This document shows positions 17,379-26,497 of a stretch of 64,000 bases of DNA, piece after piece (position 1 is the stretch's first letter; each line of letters opens with the position of its first letter). The notes beneath the pieces were generated by a model. The model made no database searches. It was not told the DNA's origin and saw nothing but the letters and a program-made list of their open reading frames with translations. This stretch comes from Photobacterium sp. GB-56. Its GTDB lineage: Bacteria; Pseudomonadota; Gammaproteobacteria; Enterobacterales; Vibrionaceae. A program made the position numbers and the translations under genes. The stretch spans positions 62,001 through 126,000 of the forward strand of contig NZ_PYNW01000010.1 in assembly GCF_003026105.1 (NCBI RefSeq), written 5' to 3'.

Positions 17379-18920
17379 ATGTCTGCGAAGAAACCACTTG
17401 CACTTGTTATTTTAGATGGTTGGGGCTACCGCGAAGACAATGCGGATAACGCCATTGCTAACGCTCAAACACCAGTAATGGATGGGCTGCTTGCTCAAAA
17501 CCCTAACACACTAATTTCAGCTTCTGGTATTGATGTTGGTCTACCTGACGGTCAAATGGGTAACTCTGAAGTAGGCCATACTAATATCGGTGCAGGCCGT
17601 GTGGTATACCAAGATCTTACTCGTATTACTAAAGCGATCAGCGATGGTGAGTTTTTCGAAAATGAAGCACTTGTAACGGCTATCGACAAAGCAGTAAACG
17701 CAGGTAAAGCGGTTCATATCTTAGGTCTTCTATCTCCTGGTGGCGTACACAGCCACGAAGATCACATTGCTTCTGCAATTGAAATGGCAGCAAAACGTGG
17801 CGCAGAGAAAATCTACCTTCACGCATTCCTAGATGGCCGTGATACGCCACCTCGTAGCGCGAAGAATTCACTGGTTCGTTTTAATGAACTATTTGCCAAG
17901 CTAGGCAAAGGACGTACCGCATCACTGATTGGTCGTTACTACGCAATGGATCGCGATAATAACTGGGATCGCGTTGAAAAAGCGTACGATCTTATCACTG
18001 CTGCTAAAGCGGAGTTCACAGTCGCTAATGCCGTTGACGGTCTAGCTGCGGCTTACGAGCGTGATGAAAATGATGAATTTGTACAAGCAACTGAAGTACG
18101 TGCTGAAGGTCAAGAAGCTGCAATCGTGGCAGATGGCGATAGCGTTATTTTCATGAACTACCGTGCTGACCGTGCGCGTGAAATCACACGTGCATTTGAG
18201 CCAGGTTTTACCGATTTTGCGCGTGCACAATTCCCACAATTATCTGACTTTGTAATGCTAACGCAATATGCTGCAGATATTGAACTAACAACAGCATTCA
18301 AACCAGCAAGCCTAGACAATACATTAGGCGAATGGCTATCGAAGAAAGGCAAAAAACAGCTACGTATTTCTGAAACAGAAAAATACGCGCACGTAACCTT
18401 CTTCTTCAATGGCGGTAAAGAAGATGAGTTTGATGGTGAATCACGTCAACTTGTTGCTTCACCAAAAGTAGCCACTTACGATCTTCAACCTGAAATGAGT
18501 GCACCAGAGCTAACTGATAAGCTTGTTGCCGCAATCAAAGGTGGTGAGTTCGATATGATCATCTGTAACTACCCTAACGGTGATATGGTTGGCCATACTG
18601 GTGTTTACGACGCTGCAGTGAAAGCGTGTGAAGCACTAGATACTTGCCTAGGTAAAGTCGTTGCAGCGATTAAAGAAATGGACGGTCAGTTACTGATCAC
18701 TGCCGACCACGGTAATGCCGAGATGATGGTTGACCCATCAACCGGTGGTATCCACACAGCACACACTAATCTACCAGTGCCACTTATCTACGTAGGTAGC
18801 AAAGACTTAGAACTTAAGTCAGGTGGTAAGCTGTCAGATCTTGCGCCAACGATGCTTTCACTAACAGATATGGAAATCCCTGCAGAGATGTCTGGTCAGG
18901 TGCTATACAATCTGAAATAA
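17379..18920 (+). CDS. gpmM: 2,3-bisphosphoglycerate-independent phosphoglycerate mutase
   Basis: GpmM (GpmI) interconverts 3- and 2-phosphoglycerate in glycolysis using two Mn2+ ions and a phosphoserine intermediate. The 513-residue protein starts with [12 protein letters not shown] (metal ligand D13) and carries the nucleophile S63 in [17 protein letters not shown]. Other metal and substrate motifs are [35 protein letters not shown] and [11 protein letters not shown]. It has no sequence link to the cofactor-dependent GpmA. envC follows after eight bases, but a hairpin at the start of envC may limit read-through. Confidence 0.98.
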   Translation: MSAKKPLALVILDGWGYREDNADNAIANAQTPVMDGLLAQNPNTLISASGIDVGLPDGQMGNSEVGHTNIGAGRVVYQDLTRITKAISDGEFFENEALVTAIDKAVNAGKAVHILGLLSPGGVHSHEDHIASAIEMAAKRGAEKIYLHAFLDGRDTPPRSAKNSLVRFNELFAKLGKGRTASLIGRYYAMDRDNNWDRVEKAYDLITAAKAEFTVANAVDGLAAAYERDENDEFVQATEVRAEGQEAAIVADGDSVIFMNYRADRAREITRAFEPGFTDFARAQFPQLSDFVMLTQYAADIELTTAFKPASLDNTLGEWLSKKGKKQLRISETEKYAHVTFFFNGGKEDEFDGESRQLVASPKVATYDLQPEMSAPELTDKLVAAIKGGEFDMIICNYPNGDMVGHTGVYDAAVKACEALDTCLGKVVAAIKEMDGQLLITADHGNAEMMVDPSTGGIHTAHTNLPVPLIYVGSKDLELKSGGKLSDLAPTMLSLTDMEIPAEMSGQVLYNLK

Positions 18921-18928
18921 TTATCTCC

Positions 18929-20224
18929 ATGCGAGATATGATTAGAAAACATCTAAACAAAAAAATCCGCGCCAGTGCATTATGCACTGGCGTTCTTTTA
19001 TGCATGACATTTGCCGTTCCATGTGCAGCGTCCAGTCAAAACCAGCTCGATGGCGTAAAACAGGAAATCTCACGTCAAAAAAATCAACTGGCAAGCAAGC
19101 AAAAGAAATACAACAGCTTGCAACAAGATCTAAAACAACACGAACTGAACATTGCCAAAGCTGCGAATGATATTCATGCGACAAACAATCAATTAGCAAC
19201 CATTAAACGCGCTATTGATAAGTTAAATACGGAACAAACAGCACTAGAACAAAAACAGAAACAACAGAAAGCCGTTGTTGCTTCACTCTTAAATGCCCAA
19301 TTTCGCCAAGGCCAAGACAGTGATATCGCCAGTTTATTAAGCGGTGAGGATTCAACACGCCTTGATCGAATGACAACCTATGCTGAGTACATCAGTAAAG
19401 CCCGTGTTAATGCCATCGATGCCCTTGATGCCACGCAAACTGAAATTCAAATGAAAGTGCACCAGCTCAACGAGCAAAAAACAGAGCAGCAACAAGCACT
19501 CAACACTCTTAAACAGCAAAAACAAACACTCGATCAACAGCAGCAATCACGTCAAAAAACGCTATCTAGCATTAAAAGTCAAATCGATAGCAGCAGTGAA
19601 GATTTAGCTGAACTACAAGCCAACGAAAGACAAATGCTCGCTGCCATTGCCAAAGCGAAAGCGGAAGCGGAAAGAAGAGCCCGTGAAGAAGCGGCAAGAA
19701 TTGCCCGTGAAAAAGCGGCTGCTCAAGCACGCATAAAAGCGGCAAAAGAAGCCAAAGCGCGTGCTGCAGCTGAAGCTGAAGCACGTGAGATTGACAGACA
19801 ATATGCAAACCAACAGGCACGTGTGCCGATGGACGGCCTTGCTCGCCATAAAGGCAAACTATACTGGCCAGTAAAAGGGACTATTTTGCATAATTACGGC
19901 TCGCACCAGCAAGGGCAATTACGCTGGAAAGGCATGGTATTTAGCACGCCAATGGGGAGCCAAGTAAAAGCTATTTATTCTGGTCGCATTATTTTTGCAG
20001 ACTGGCTACGTGGCTATGGTTTGATGATTGGTATTGATCACGGTAAAGGTGACATGAGTTTCTATGGCTATAACCAAACACTACTGAAGAAAGTCGGTGA
20101 TACGGTCCAAGCTGGAGAGCCAATAGCCTTAGTCGGTGACAGTGGTGGCCAAACCCAACCCGGACTCTACTTTGAGATCCGCCGTAAAGGCCAGCCAATA
20201 GATCCTAAACCTTGGCTTGATTAA
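18929..20224 (+). CDS. envC: Murein hydrolase activator EnvC
   Basis: EnvC is a periplasmic protein recruited by FtsEX that switches on the amidases AmiA and AmiB so daughter cells can separate. The 431-residue protein has a signal peptide (about 1-34), a long coiled coil (about 36-245) and a very Ala/Lys/Arg-rich linker. A C-terminal LytM/M23-like domain follows from about 310. The metal ligands of active M23 peptidases are missing: the segments read QLRWKGMVF and GLYFEIRR, as in E. coli EnvC, so it should activate but not cut. The start is uncertain between ATG 18929 and 18938, and neither has a good ribosome-binding site, suggesting coupling to gpmM. Confidence 0.95.
   Translation: MRDMIRKHLNKKIRASALCTGVLLCMTFAVPCAASSQNQLDGVKQEISRQKNQLASKQKKYNSLQQDLKQHELNIAKAANDIHATNNQLATIKRAIDKLNTEQTALEQKQKQQKAVVASLLNAQFRQGQDSDIASLLSGEDSTRLDRMTTYAEYISKARVNAIDALDATQTEIQMKVHQLNEQKTEQQQALNTLKQQKQTLDQQQQSRQKTLSSIKSQIDSSSEDLAELQANERQMLAAIAKAKAEAERRAREEAARIAREKAAAQARIKAAKEAKARAAAEAEAREIDRQYANQQARVPMDGLARHKGKLYWPVKGTILHNYGSHQQGQLRWKGMVFSTPMGSQVKAIYSGRIIFADWLRGYGLMIGIDHGKGDMSFYGYNQTLLKKVGDTVQAGEPIALVGDSGGQTQPGLYFEIRRKGQPIDPKPWLD
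18970..18999. terminator. Hairpin terminator-like element inside the 5' end of envC
   Basis: A perfect 10-bp stem (CGCCAGTGCA / TGCACTGGCG) with a three-base loop is followed by TTCTTTT and preceded by seven A. It lies within codons 14-22 of envC, 50 bases after the gpmM stop. Confidence 0.6.
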
Positions 20225-20247
20225 GCTCAACTCTAATACTAAAAATA

Positions 20248-20282
20248 AAAAGGTTGGTGATAGTTATTATCCCAACCTTTTT
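20248..20282. terminator. Bidirectional terminator after envC
   Basis: AAAAGGTTGG and CCAACCTTTT form a 10-bp stem around a partly paired loop, with A and T tracts on both flanks. It separates envC from the convergent TetR gene. Confidence 0.85.
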
Positions 20283-20309
20283 GAATATCGCTTCTTTCGC
20301 AACGGATTT

Positions 20310-20954
20310 TTAACGCTTTGCTTGCTGTTCCTGTTGCTCGTAATACTGTTTCAATGCTTCTACACGTTCGCAGCCTAACGGTGTTGCCAGCGGCCTTACA
20401 ATATTAAGTATCTGAATAACACCTTTATAGATAACCGTTGGGGTTATTTTAGCACCAGCGACTTGGGTCGTTTGATAGCTAATCCAACTTGATGCTACCA
20501 TCAGCAACGTCTCAGCCAAGGTTTTCAAATCTTCATCATCGATATCAACCAATCCACCTTCTTTTAAGCTTTGCATCAATATCGCGATATTACTGCGAAG
20601 TTGCGCCTGTGCTTCGAGATATTTAAGCTGTAATTCAGGATCACGACGTAAAATATCAGGCAAATTTGCGTAGAAAAAACGATAGCGCCACATCAGCAAA
20701 AATACGGCATCGAGGTAACTCAACAGACTTTCTGTCGTTTCCGCTTCACTACGCGGTTGAAAGCTCACTTGTAAGTCAGTGGCATATAAATCAAAAATAC
20801 TGTGGATGATCTGTTCTTTATTTCTAAAATGATAATAAAGATTACCCGGACTGATCGCGAGATCGGCGGCGATATGGTTCGTCGTTACGTTTGGCTCTCC
20901 ACGCTCATTAAATAACGCTAAAGCAGCATGAATAATTCTGTCTCGGGTTTTCAT
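20310..20954 (-). CDS. TetR/AcrR family transcriptional regulator
   Basis: This 214-residue repressor begins MKTRDRIIHAALALFNERGE and has the TetR helix-turn-helix NHIAADLAISPGNLYYHFRN at about 26-45. A helical ligand-binding domain of about 150 residues follows. The N-terminal part resembles a group of TetR proteins widespread in Pseudomonas and Vibrio with no assigned ligand. It is divergent from the LPS gene rfaD across only 115 bases, so it could control itself and rfaD. The target and ligand cannot be read from the sequence. Confidence 0.88.
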   Translation of the reverse strand: MKTRDRIIHAALALFNERGEPNVTTNHIAADLAISPGNLYYHFRNKEQIIHSIFDLYATDLQVSFQPRSEAETTESLLSYLDAVFLLMWRYRFFYANLPDILRRDPELQLKYLEAQAQLRSNIAILMQSLKEGGLVDIDDEDLKTLAETLLMVASSWISYQTTQVAGAKITPTVIYKGVIQILNIVRPLATPLGCERVEALKQYYEQQEQQAKR

Positions 20955-20980
20955 TTGATTGACTTCCTTCGCCCTTCTTC

Positions 20981-20993
20981 TACATATAATGTA
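20981..20993. promoter_or_regulatory. Candidate TetR-type operator between tetR and rfaD
   Basis: TACAT-ATA-ATGTA is a perfect 5-bp inverted repeat that overlaps a TATAAT (20985-20990) facing rfaD. Its placement in the divergent promoter suits an autoregulatory operator. The short arms make it a tentative call. Confidence 0.35.
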
Positions 20994-21069
20994 TCATAAG
21001 TTAACGTTTTTTTTGCTCTGTAGCGCCATAGCTACAAGTTGTTATTTCATCAATGAAGGATTTTCTCCC

Positions 21070-22014
21070 ATGATAATTGTTACTGGCGGCGCCGGCATGA
21101 TCGGCAGCAACATCGTAAAAGCCCTTAACGAGCAAGGTTGTAACGATATTTTAGTGGTGGATAACCTCAAAGACGGGACTAAATTTGCCAACCTTGTCGA
21201 TTTAGACATTGCCGATTACATGGACAAAGAAGACTTCATCACCCAGATTATGGCGGGAGATGAGTTCGGAAATATTGAAGCCATTTTCCATGAAGGTGCT
21301 TGCTCAGCAACCACTGAGTGGGACGGTAAATACATGATGCTCAATAACTATGAGTACTCAAAAGAGCTTTTACATTACTGTTTAGAGCGCCAAATCCCGT
21401 TCCTTTATGCTTCATCTGCAGCAACCTATGGTGGTCGCGATCATGATTTCATCGAAGAAAAGCCATACGAAGGTGCACTGAACGTTTATGGTTATTCGAA
21501 ACAACAATTTGATAACTATGTTCGACGTATTTGGCAAGATGCCGAAGCACATGGTGAGAAACTATCGCAAATCACTGGCTTCCGTTATTTCAATGTGTAC
21601 GGCCCGCGTGAGCAACATAAAGGCAGTATGGCTTCTGTCGCCTTTCACCTAAACACTCAAATTACTGCAGGTGGCAACCCAAAACTGTTTGAAGGCTCTG
21701 AAACCTTTAAGCGTGATTTTGTTTATGTTGGCGATGTATGCAAAATGAACCTATGGTTCTTAGCAAATAGTGTATCCGGTATTTTTAACTGTGGTACAGG
21801 CAATGCTGAATCTTTCCAAGCAGTAGCTGATGCTGTCGTTAAATATCATGGCAAAGGTGAAGTTGAGTCAGTTCCCTTCCCTGAGCACCTAAAAGGTCGT
21901 TACCAAACTTACACCCAAGCAGATCTGACTAAAGTGCGCGCTGCAGGCTATACAGAAACATTTAAATCTGTTGCAGAAGGCGTTGCAGAATACATGACAA
22001 TCCTAAACAAATAA
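21070..22014 (+). CDS. rfaD: ADP-L-glycero-D-manno-heptose-6-epimerase
   Basis: RfaD (HldD) inverts C6 of ADP-D-glycero-heptose to give the donor used for the LPS inner core. It is a short-chain dehydrogenase/reductase with NADP. The 314-residue protein has the Rossmann motif GGAGMIGSN at 7-15, the active-site YGYSKQQFD, and [18 protein letters not shown] that binds the sugar nucleotide. The ATG at 21070 was chosen because [14 protein letters not shown] is the family start and AAGGA lies ten bases upstream; longer frames have no conserved content. It opens the LPS gene region. Confidence 0.98.
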   Translation: MIIVTGGAGMIGSNIVKALNEQGCNDILVVDNLKDGTKFANLVDLDIADYMDKEDFITQIMAGDEFGNIEAIFHEGACSATTEWDGKYMMLNNYEYSKELLHYCLERQIPFLYASSAATYGGRDHDFIEEKPYEGALNVYGYSKQQFDNYVRRIWQDAEAHGEKLSQITGFRYFNVYGPREQHKGSMASVAFHLNTQITAGGNPKLFEGSETFKRDFVYVGDVCKMNLWFLANSVSGIFNCGTGNAESFQAVADAVVKYHGKGEVESVPFPEHLKGRYQTYTQADLTKVRAAGYTETFKSVAEGVAEYMTILNK

Positions 22015-22021
22015 TAACGAT

Positions 22022-22969
22022 ATGATTGATAACCATTACGATAAACAAGCTTATAACCCACAATTTGAATGGTCTTTTCTAGCACCTAAATATTGGGGGA
22101 CATGGCTTGCCGTTATCCTCGCTTCTCTATTTTGCTTGCTGCCCCATAAAGCACGCCGCGCAATTGCGAGTACCTTTGCTAAACAAGCTATCAAGTTAAA
22201 TAGCAAATCAAACCGTCGTGCGCGCGTAAACTTACAGATGTGCTTTCCTGACAAAAACGATGCTGAACGTGAAGATATTCTACTGCAAAGTATCACCACC
22301 GCAGGTACATTCTTGCTGGGATTTGCATCGTTAAGTGTACGTAGCAAATTTTGGTTAGAAGATAATACCGTGATCCGCGGGATGGAGAATCTCACCACTC
22401 TCACCGATCAGCAGCAAAGCGTGATTTTGTTAGTCCCTCACACTTGGGCGATTGATATTCCTGCGGTACTGCTTGCATCACGCGGTTTACCTGTTTCTGC
22501 AATGGCGAAAAAGCAGAAAAACCCAGTCTCAGACTGGTTGATGCATCGTCAACGTGTGCAATACGGCGGCCGTGTTTATGAACGCAGTGGTGGTATTAAA
22601 CCGTTTATTAAATCGATTCGCGAAGGATACTTAGGTTACTACTTACCCGATGAAGATCTTGGCCCTGAGCACAGCGTATTTGTCGATTTCTTTGCTACCA
22701 CCAAAGCAACAATGTCAGGTCTTGGCCGACTGTCTAAATTAAGTCGCGCAAAGATCGTACCGCTTTTTGCGATGTACAACAGTGAATCAGGTAAATATGA
22801 ATTAGATTTCTACCCTGCTCTGCCTTTCCCTAGTGAAACTGAAGAGCAAGATGCCCGCATGATGAACGAATGTATCGAACAATACGTGAGTGAGCGTCCA
22901 GAACAATACATGTGGATTCTGCGTTTATTAAAGACACGTCCAAATAATGATGAGAATCCATATGAATAA
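22022..22969 (+). CDS. lpxM: Lipid A late acyltransferase (LpxM/LpxN type)
   Basis: This enzyme adds a secondary acyl chain to Kdo-lipid A at the inner membrane. The 315-residue protein aligns with E. coli LpxM from its start (PQFEWSFLAPKYWGTWLA). It has a membrane helix (about 27-44) and the catalytic dyad H140 and D145 in PHTWAIDIPA. GYLGYYLPDEDLGPEHSVFV and RPEQYMWILRLLKTR are also present. In Vibrio cholerae the related LpxN uses a 3-hydroxy acyl chain, and the sequence alone does not show which chain this one uses. It starts seven bases after rfaD and overlaps the ligase gene. Confidence 0.9.
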   Translation: MIDNHYDKQAYNPQFEWSFLAPKYWGTWLAVILASLFCLLPHKARRAIASTFAKQAIKLNSKSNRRARVNLQMCFPDKNDAEREDILLQSITTAGTFLLGFASLSVRSKFWLEDNTVIRGMENLTTLTDQQQSVILLVPHTWAIDIPAVLLASRGLPVSAMAKKQKNPVSDWLMHRQRVQYGGRVYERSGGIKPFIKSIREGYLGYYLPDEDLGPEHSVFVDFFATTKATMSGLGRLSKLSRAKIVPLFAMYNSESGKYELDFYPALPFPSETEEQDARMMNECIEQYVSERPEQYMWILRLLKTRPNNDENPYE

Positions 22970-24149
22970 ATACAATATGTTAAAAAATATCAATGCCTTT
23001 ATTATCACTTTACCAGTGCTGTGGATTCTAACTGGTCTATTTACAATACATAATGGTGATAAAATATTAGTTACACTTACACTTTTATCTCTACTATTAA
23101 CATTAATTACTTATAAATTTGAGGTATTAAAAAGAAATTTTAAAAATAAATACCTTCTTATACTGGCAGTATTATTTATATACTCTACCTTAGGTGAGAT
23201 TTTCCACTTCGAAACACCTATAATATTCCGATCTATTGCGACTGTATTAGTATTAACACTTTTTATCCCATATGACTTAATATCACCAAAGCGAATCTGT
23301 ATTTATAGTCTTATAGGAAGTATAATTTCATTATCTTTTGTAAGTTATAATATTTTTGTTTTAAATATTGAAAGGGGATCTTTAGATATAAATCCAATCC
23401 CATTTTCAACTTACCTATGTGTATTATCAGCTTTATCTCTAGTTTGTTTTTTTTGTACACGTGATACTAAATATAAGATAATTTGTTTACTATCAGTAAT
23501 ATTAAGTTTTATTGCTGTAATGCTAACAGAAACAAGAGGCACTATTTTAGCGCTTATCATTACATTAGTTTTATCAGCAATCTACTTTATTATAAAAAGA
23601 AGTGAAAACAAGAAAAAAAGCATACTTTTATTTATTATTATTTCTATTTTTATGGTAGCTATCAGTTTTCCTGTTTTAAAAGATCGTCTATATGATAAAA
23701 CTGCTTATGAATTTTCACTAGTAGAAAAAGGCAATGATAGTACATCAATTGGGATAAGATTAAGCCTATGGAAAGCTGGTTTAATAATTATTAATAATTC
23801 TCCATTCTCGGGAACAGGAAATAATTTCCACAATCAAATAAGAACACTAGAAAAAGACAACTTAATATATAAGAATAAAAGATATGACCATTATTCACAC
23901 TTCCATAATCAGTATATAGATATAGCTGTAAAATGGGGAGTTCAGAGTTTATTTTTTCTATTGTTATCTTTGTTAATCCCTTTATTTACACTTAATAAAG
24001 AAGATGACTTTACCAAAATAAGTTTTTATTCTTTGACATCAATATTTATGATAGCAGGCTTAACTGATCCACCTTTAGTTAACAAGCAACTCTTTATTCT
24101 TTTTCTTACTCTACTAGCAATGATGTATGGTAAAAATAAAATAAAATAA
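22962..24149 (+). CDS. waaL: O-antigen ligase family protein (WaaL-like)
   Basis: This is a polytopic membrane protein of about 395 residues with roughly ten hydrophobic segments and a large loop in its second half. O-antigen ligases join undecaprenyl-linked O-polysaccharide to the lipid A core on the periplasmic side. The loop arginine (TETRGTILAL) and the later HSHFHNQYIDIAVKWG segment agree with conserved ligase residues. A Wzy-type polymerase would look similar, but location among core genes favours a ligase. ATG 22962 was chosen, overlapping the lpxM stop, with GATGAGA upstream. The gene is far more AT-rich than rfaD or lpxM, a sign of separate ancestry. Confidence 0.75.
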   Translation: MNKYNMLKNINAFIITLPVLWILTGLFTIHNGDKILVTLTLLSLLLTLITYKFEVLKRNFKNKYLLILAVLFIYSTLGEIFHFETPIIFRSIATVLVLTLFIPYDLISPKRICIYSLIGSIISLSFVSYNIFVLNIERGSLDINPIPFSTYLCVLSALSLVCFFCTRDTKYKIICLLSVILSFIAVMLTETRGTILALIITLVLSAIYFIIKRSENKKKSILLFIIISIFMVAISFPVLKDRLYDKTAYEFSLVEKGNDSTSIGIRLSLWKAGLIIINNSPFSGTGNNFHNQIRTLEKDNLIYKNKRYDHYSHFHNQYIDIAVKWGVQSLFFLLLSLLIPLFTLNKEDDFTKISFYSLTSIFMIAGLTDPPLVNKQLFILFLTLLAMMYGKNKIK

Positions 24150-24150
24150 G

Positions 24151-24180
24151 AAAAAGGGGCCTTATAGCCCCTCTTTTTTT
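24151..24180. terminator. Bidirectional terminator between waaL and the convergent GT4 gene
   Basis: AGGGGC, a CTTATA loop and GCCCCT have an A run before and a seven-T run after. The hairpin overlaps the last codons of the minus-strand glycosyltransferase. Confidence 0.85.
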
Positions 24181-25256
24181 ACTTTATATATAAAATCAAT
24201 ATATTCTTGAGCAATATTTTCAGCAGAAAATTTATCATAGCTCGATAATAGTATCTCATTATCTACATCTATTAATATTTCATCTATTTTTTTAGCAATA
24301 ACATCTGGTTCGAATGAATCAACCAAATACTTCAATAAATCCCCTGAAAGGATTTCAGAAGGCCCACTTGGACAATTGACACTGATCGCTGGAGTACCAC
24401 AAATTAATGATTCAACAAGTACGTTACCGAACCCTTCATGACTTGACGTCAATATTAACATTTTAGCTTGGCGCATAATTGAATAAGGGTTTAAACAGAA
24501 AGGATAAATAAAGACTTGATCTTCTACTCCTAATATCTTTGCCTTATTTCTTATATCCTGTTCTAAACTGCCTTCACCTATGATGACAAGGTTGATCTTA
24601 CTTTTCATCTTAACAAGAGTTTCAAGCAATAAATTTAGATTTTTCTGCTTCTCTAATCGCCCAACAAAAACAATAAAATTTTCTGGCAATTCATAAATAG
24701 TATTTTGTAAAGATAGTTTTTTTATTTCTTCTAATGAAAATGGATTATAAATCCTAGATATTGACTTATAACTATTTTTTGACTTTTCTATTAAAAACTC
24801 TTTTATTCCATCAGATACACAAACAACATGCTTACCTGAAATCTTTTTAGTTATTTTCTTTTTATATTTCCAACGTTCATATATATTTTTATTATTATAA
24901 GTATATTCATCTGAGTTATGAACACAATAAATTAGTCGAGGGTCATTAATATAAGAGATAATATCATTTGTCTCACCATGTTCAGAAAAAATAACATCAA
25001 AATTTTTTTCTTTTTCTTCTTTTTTTAACCATTGTAAAAATTTTTCAGCTTGAATATTCGCTTTTTTATATTTAACTTTTTCGGTAATGGATAAAACATG
25101 ATGTTTTATATTTTCTGATACAGCTAAATCTGTTTCAGAAGTCAGAGTAATAAACTCACATTGATGTCCAAGTTTTGTTAATGTTTCTGCTAAACGAACA
25201 GTAACAACCTGAACCCCTTCAACCTTCAGATCTCGTAAAAAAAATCCAATTCTCAT
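24162..25256 (-). CDS. GT4 family glycosyltransferase (LPS core/O-antigen)
   Basis: This 364-residue protein has the two-domain GT-B layout of family 4. The N-terminal MRIGFFLRDLKVEGVQVVTV has the acceptor-side glycine/valine region. The donor domain has FVGRLEKQKNLNLLLE and the EX7E motif in SSHEGFGNVLVESL, followed by GTPAISVNCPSGPSEIL. It probably adds a hexose or hexosamine to the LPS core or O-unit at the cytoplasmic face. The exact sugar cannot be read. It overlaps the upstream GT9 gene by four bases, so both are one transcript. Base composition is AT-rich like waaL. Confidence 0.82.
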   Translation of the reverse strand: MRIGFFLRDLKVEGVQVVTVRLAETLTKLGHQCEFITLTSETDLAVSENIKHHVLSITEKVKYKKANIQAEKFLQWLKKEEKEKNFDVIFSEHGETNDIISYINDPRLIYCVHNSDEYTYNNKNIYERWKYKKKITKKISGKHVVCVSDGIKEFLIEKSKNSYKSISRIYNPFSLEEIKKLSLQNTIYELPENFIVFVGRLEKQKNLNLLLETLVKMKSKINLVIIGEGSLEQDIRNKAKILGVEDQVFIYPFCLNPYSIMRQAKMLILTSSHEGFGNVLVESLICGTPAISVNCPSGPSEILSGDLLKYLVDSFEPDVIAKKIDEILIDVDNEILLSSYDKFSAENIAQEYIDFIYKVKKEGL

Positions 25257-26362
25257 TGTATTGCCTTCAATATATTTGCTCTGGCTTCTTCTAGTTGTTC
25301 ATATCCGAACTCATATACATATACACTATCATTATCGCAAATAGGCTCTCGATTAAAGATGGTCTGAGAATGTCTACCTAATGGTTTCCACTCTTCGTAA
25401 TTCATTCTATTTTCACGATATATACCAATTACAGGTTTATCTAATGCCGAAGCCATGTGTACTACTGCGGTATCAGGAGTAAATGTAAAATCAGCCTTAT
25501 CGATAATAGCTAAAGACATTTCAAGGCTCGCTTTATCTGTCGGTAAGAGCAAATTAGACGAAGAAAATTGGCTGTTCAGCTTCGTTAAAAACTTCTCTTC
25601 ACCTGGCGTTGGTAATAAAACCAACAAGTCTTCAGGATGCTTCTCCAACCAATATTTCATCAAAGATGCTGCTTTTTCAAAGCTAAATCGTCTATATTTT
25701 CCTGAACCAAAAAAGTTAATACCAACTATATTTTTATAATCTTTATCTATTATTAATGAGTCGAGAAATTCAAGCTCTTTATTATAGTTTGGTACAGGAG
25801 GTTTTTCAGAAGTCAAACAATCTTTATTCGTTAAAATTTTTGTCGCATTAATATATCGTTGATAAAAATGCGTTTGATTACTGTCAATAGAAACATCAAT
25901 GATATTAAATCTATCCGCACTGAATCCTAAATAATGTTTAGCATTTATGTATTTCGCAATAAATATCTCTTTGTAAGAAAAACCATTTGAAACATCAACA
26001 AATACGTCATATTTATTTTTATAAGGCTGTAATGTTTTACGTAAATTATGCTTGCCTAATAAAATATATTCATCGATAAAAGAAACTTTATTTAACCATA
26101 ACTTAGTTGTTTGACGACATATAACGGTAATTTTTATGTCTGGGCGATGTAAACGCAGGTTATTGATAAGAATGCCTGCCATAATACAATCACCAAGCTT
26201 ATCATCCCAACGAAATATAACTATATGCTTCACATCTTCTGCGCAAAAAACATCGGAACAGTCCCGATGATCATAAAGCGCACAAGCCGCTTTAAGTTTT
26301 ATCGCTTTTTGTGTATTTCGAACGGTGCGCCACTTTGCTTTTAGTCGCTTAATCAAATTCAT
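25253..26362 (-). CDS. GT9 family (heptosyltransferase-like) glycosyltransferase
   Basis: The 369-residue protein carries the GT9 signatures: RWDDKLGDCIMAGILINNLR near the N-terminus, GINFFGSGKYRRF in the donor domain, and DTAVVHMASALDKPVIGIY near the C-terminus. These are typical of ADP-heptose:LPS heptosyltransferases. Since waaF and an OpsX-like enzyme lie elsewhere in the locus, this is probably a third, outer heptosyltransferase. The ATG at 26362 has AAAGG eight bases upstream. An ATG seven codons earlier has no ribosome-binding site. Confidence 0.8.
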   Translation of the reverse strand: MNLIKRLKAKWRTVRNTQKAIKLKAACALYDHRDCSDVFCAEDVKHIVIFRWDDKLGDCIMAGILINNLRLHRPDIKITVICRQTTKLWLNKVSFIDEYILLGKHNLRKTLQPYKNKYDVFVDVSNGFSYKEIFIAKYINAKHYLGFSADRFNIIDVSIDSNQTHFYQRYINATKILTNKDCLTSEKPPVPNYNKELEFLDSLIIDKDYKNIVGINFFGSGKYRRFSFEKAASLMKYWLEKHPEDLLVLLPTPGEEKFLTKLNSQFSSSNLLLPTDKASLEMSLAIIDKADFTFTPDTAVVHMASALDKPVIGIYRENRMNYEEWKPLGRHSQTIFNREPICDNDSVYVYEFGYEQLEEARANILKAIQ

Positions 26363-26497
26363 CTGATAACCTTTACTAAACATTTTTCATAAATACAATG
26401 ATGATATTCGATATCTTCATTCTATTAATGCGACAATATTATCAACACCAAACACATCAGTTAATTCAACCGAACACTTACTTTAACTTATTATTTT

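Noticed and set aside
19613..19849. Minus-strand open frames rich in leucine, phenylalanine and cysteine inside envC
   Set aside because: They are mirror frames of the Ala/Lys/Glu coiled-coil codons and have no ribosome-binding site or family resemblance.
21015..21035. GCTCTGTAGCGCCATAGCTAC before rfaD as a JUMPstart/ops element for RfaH
   Set aside because: It agrees with the ops core GGCGGTAGCGTG at only seven of twelve positions and the GTAGC/GCTAC arms are short, so the likeness is too weak to call.
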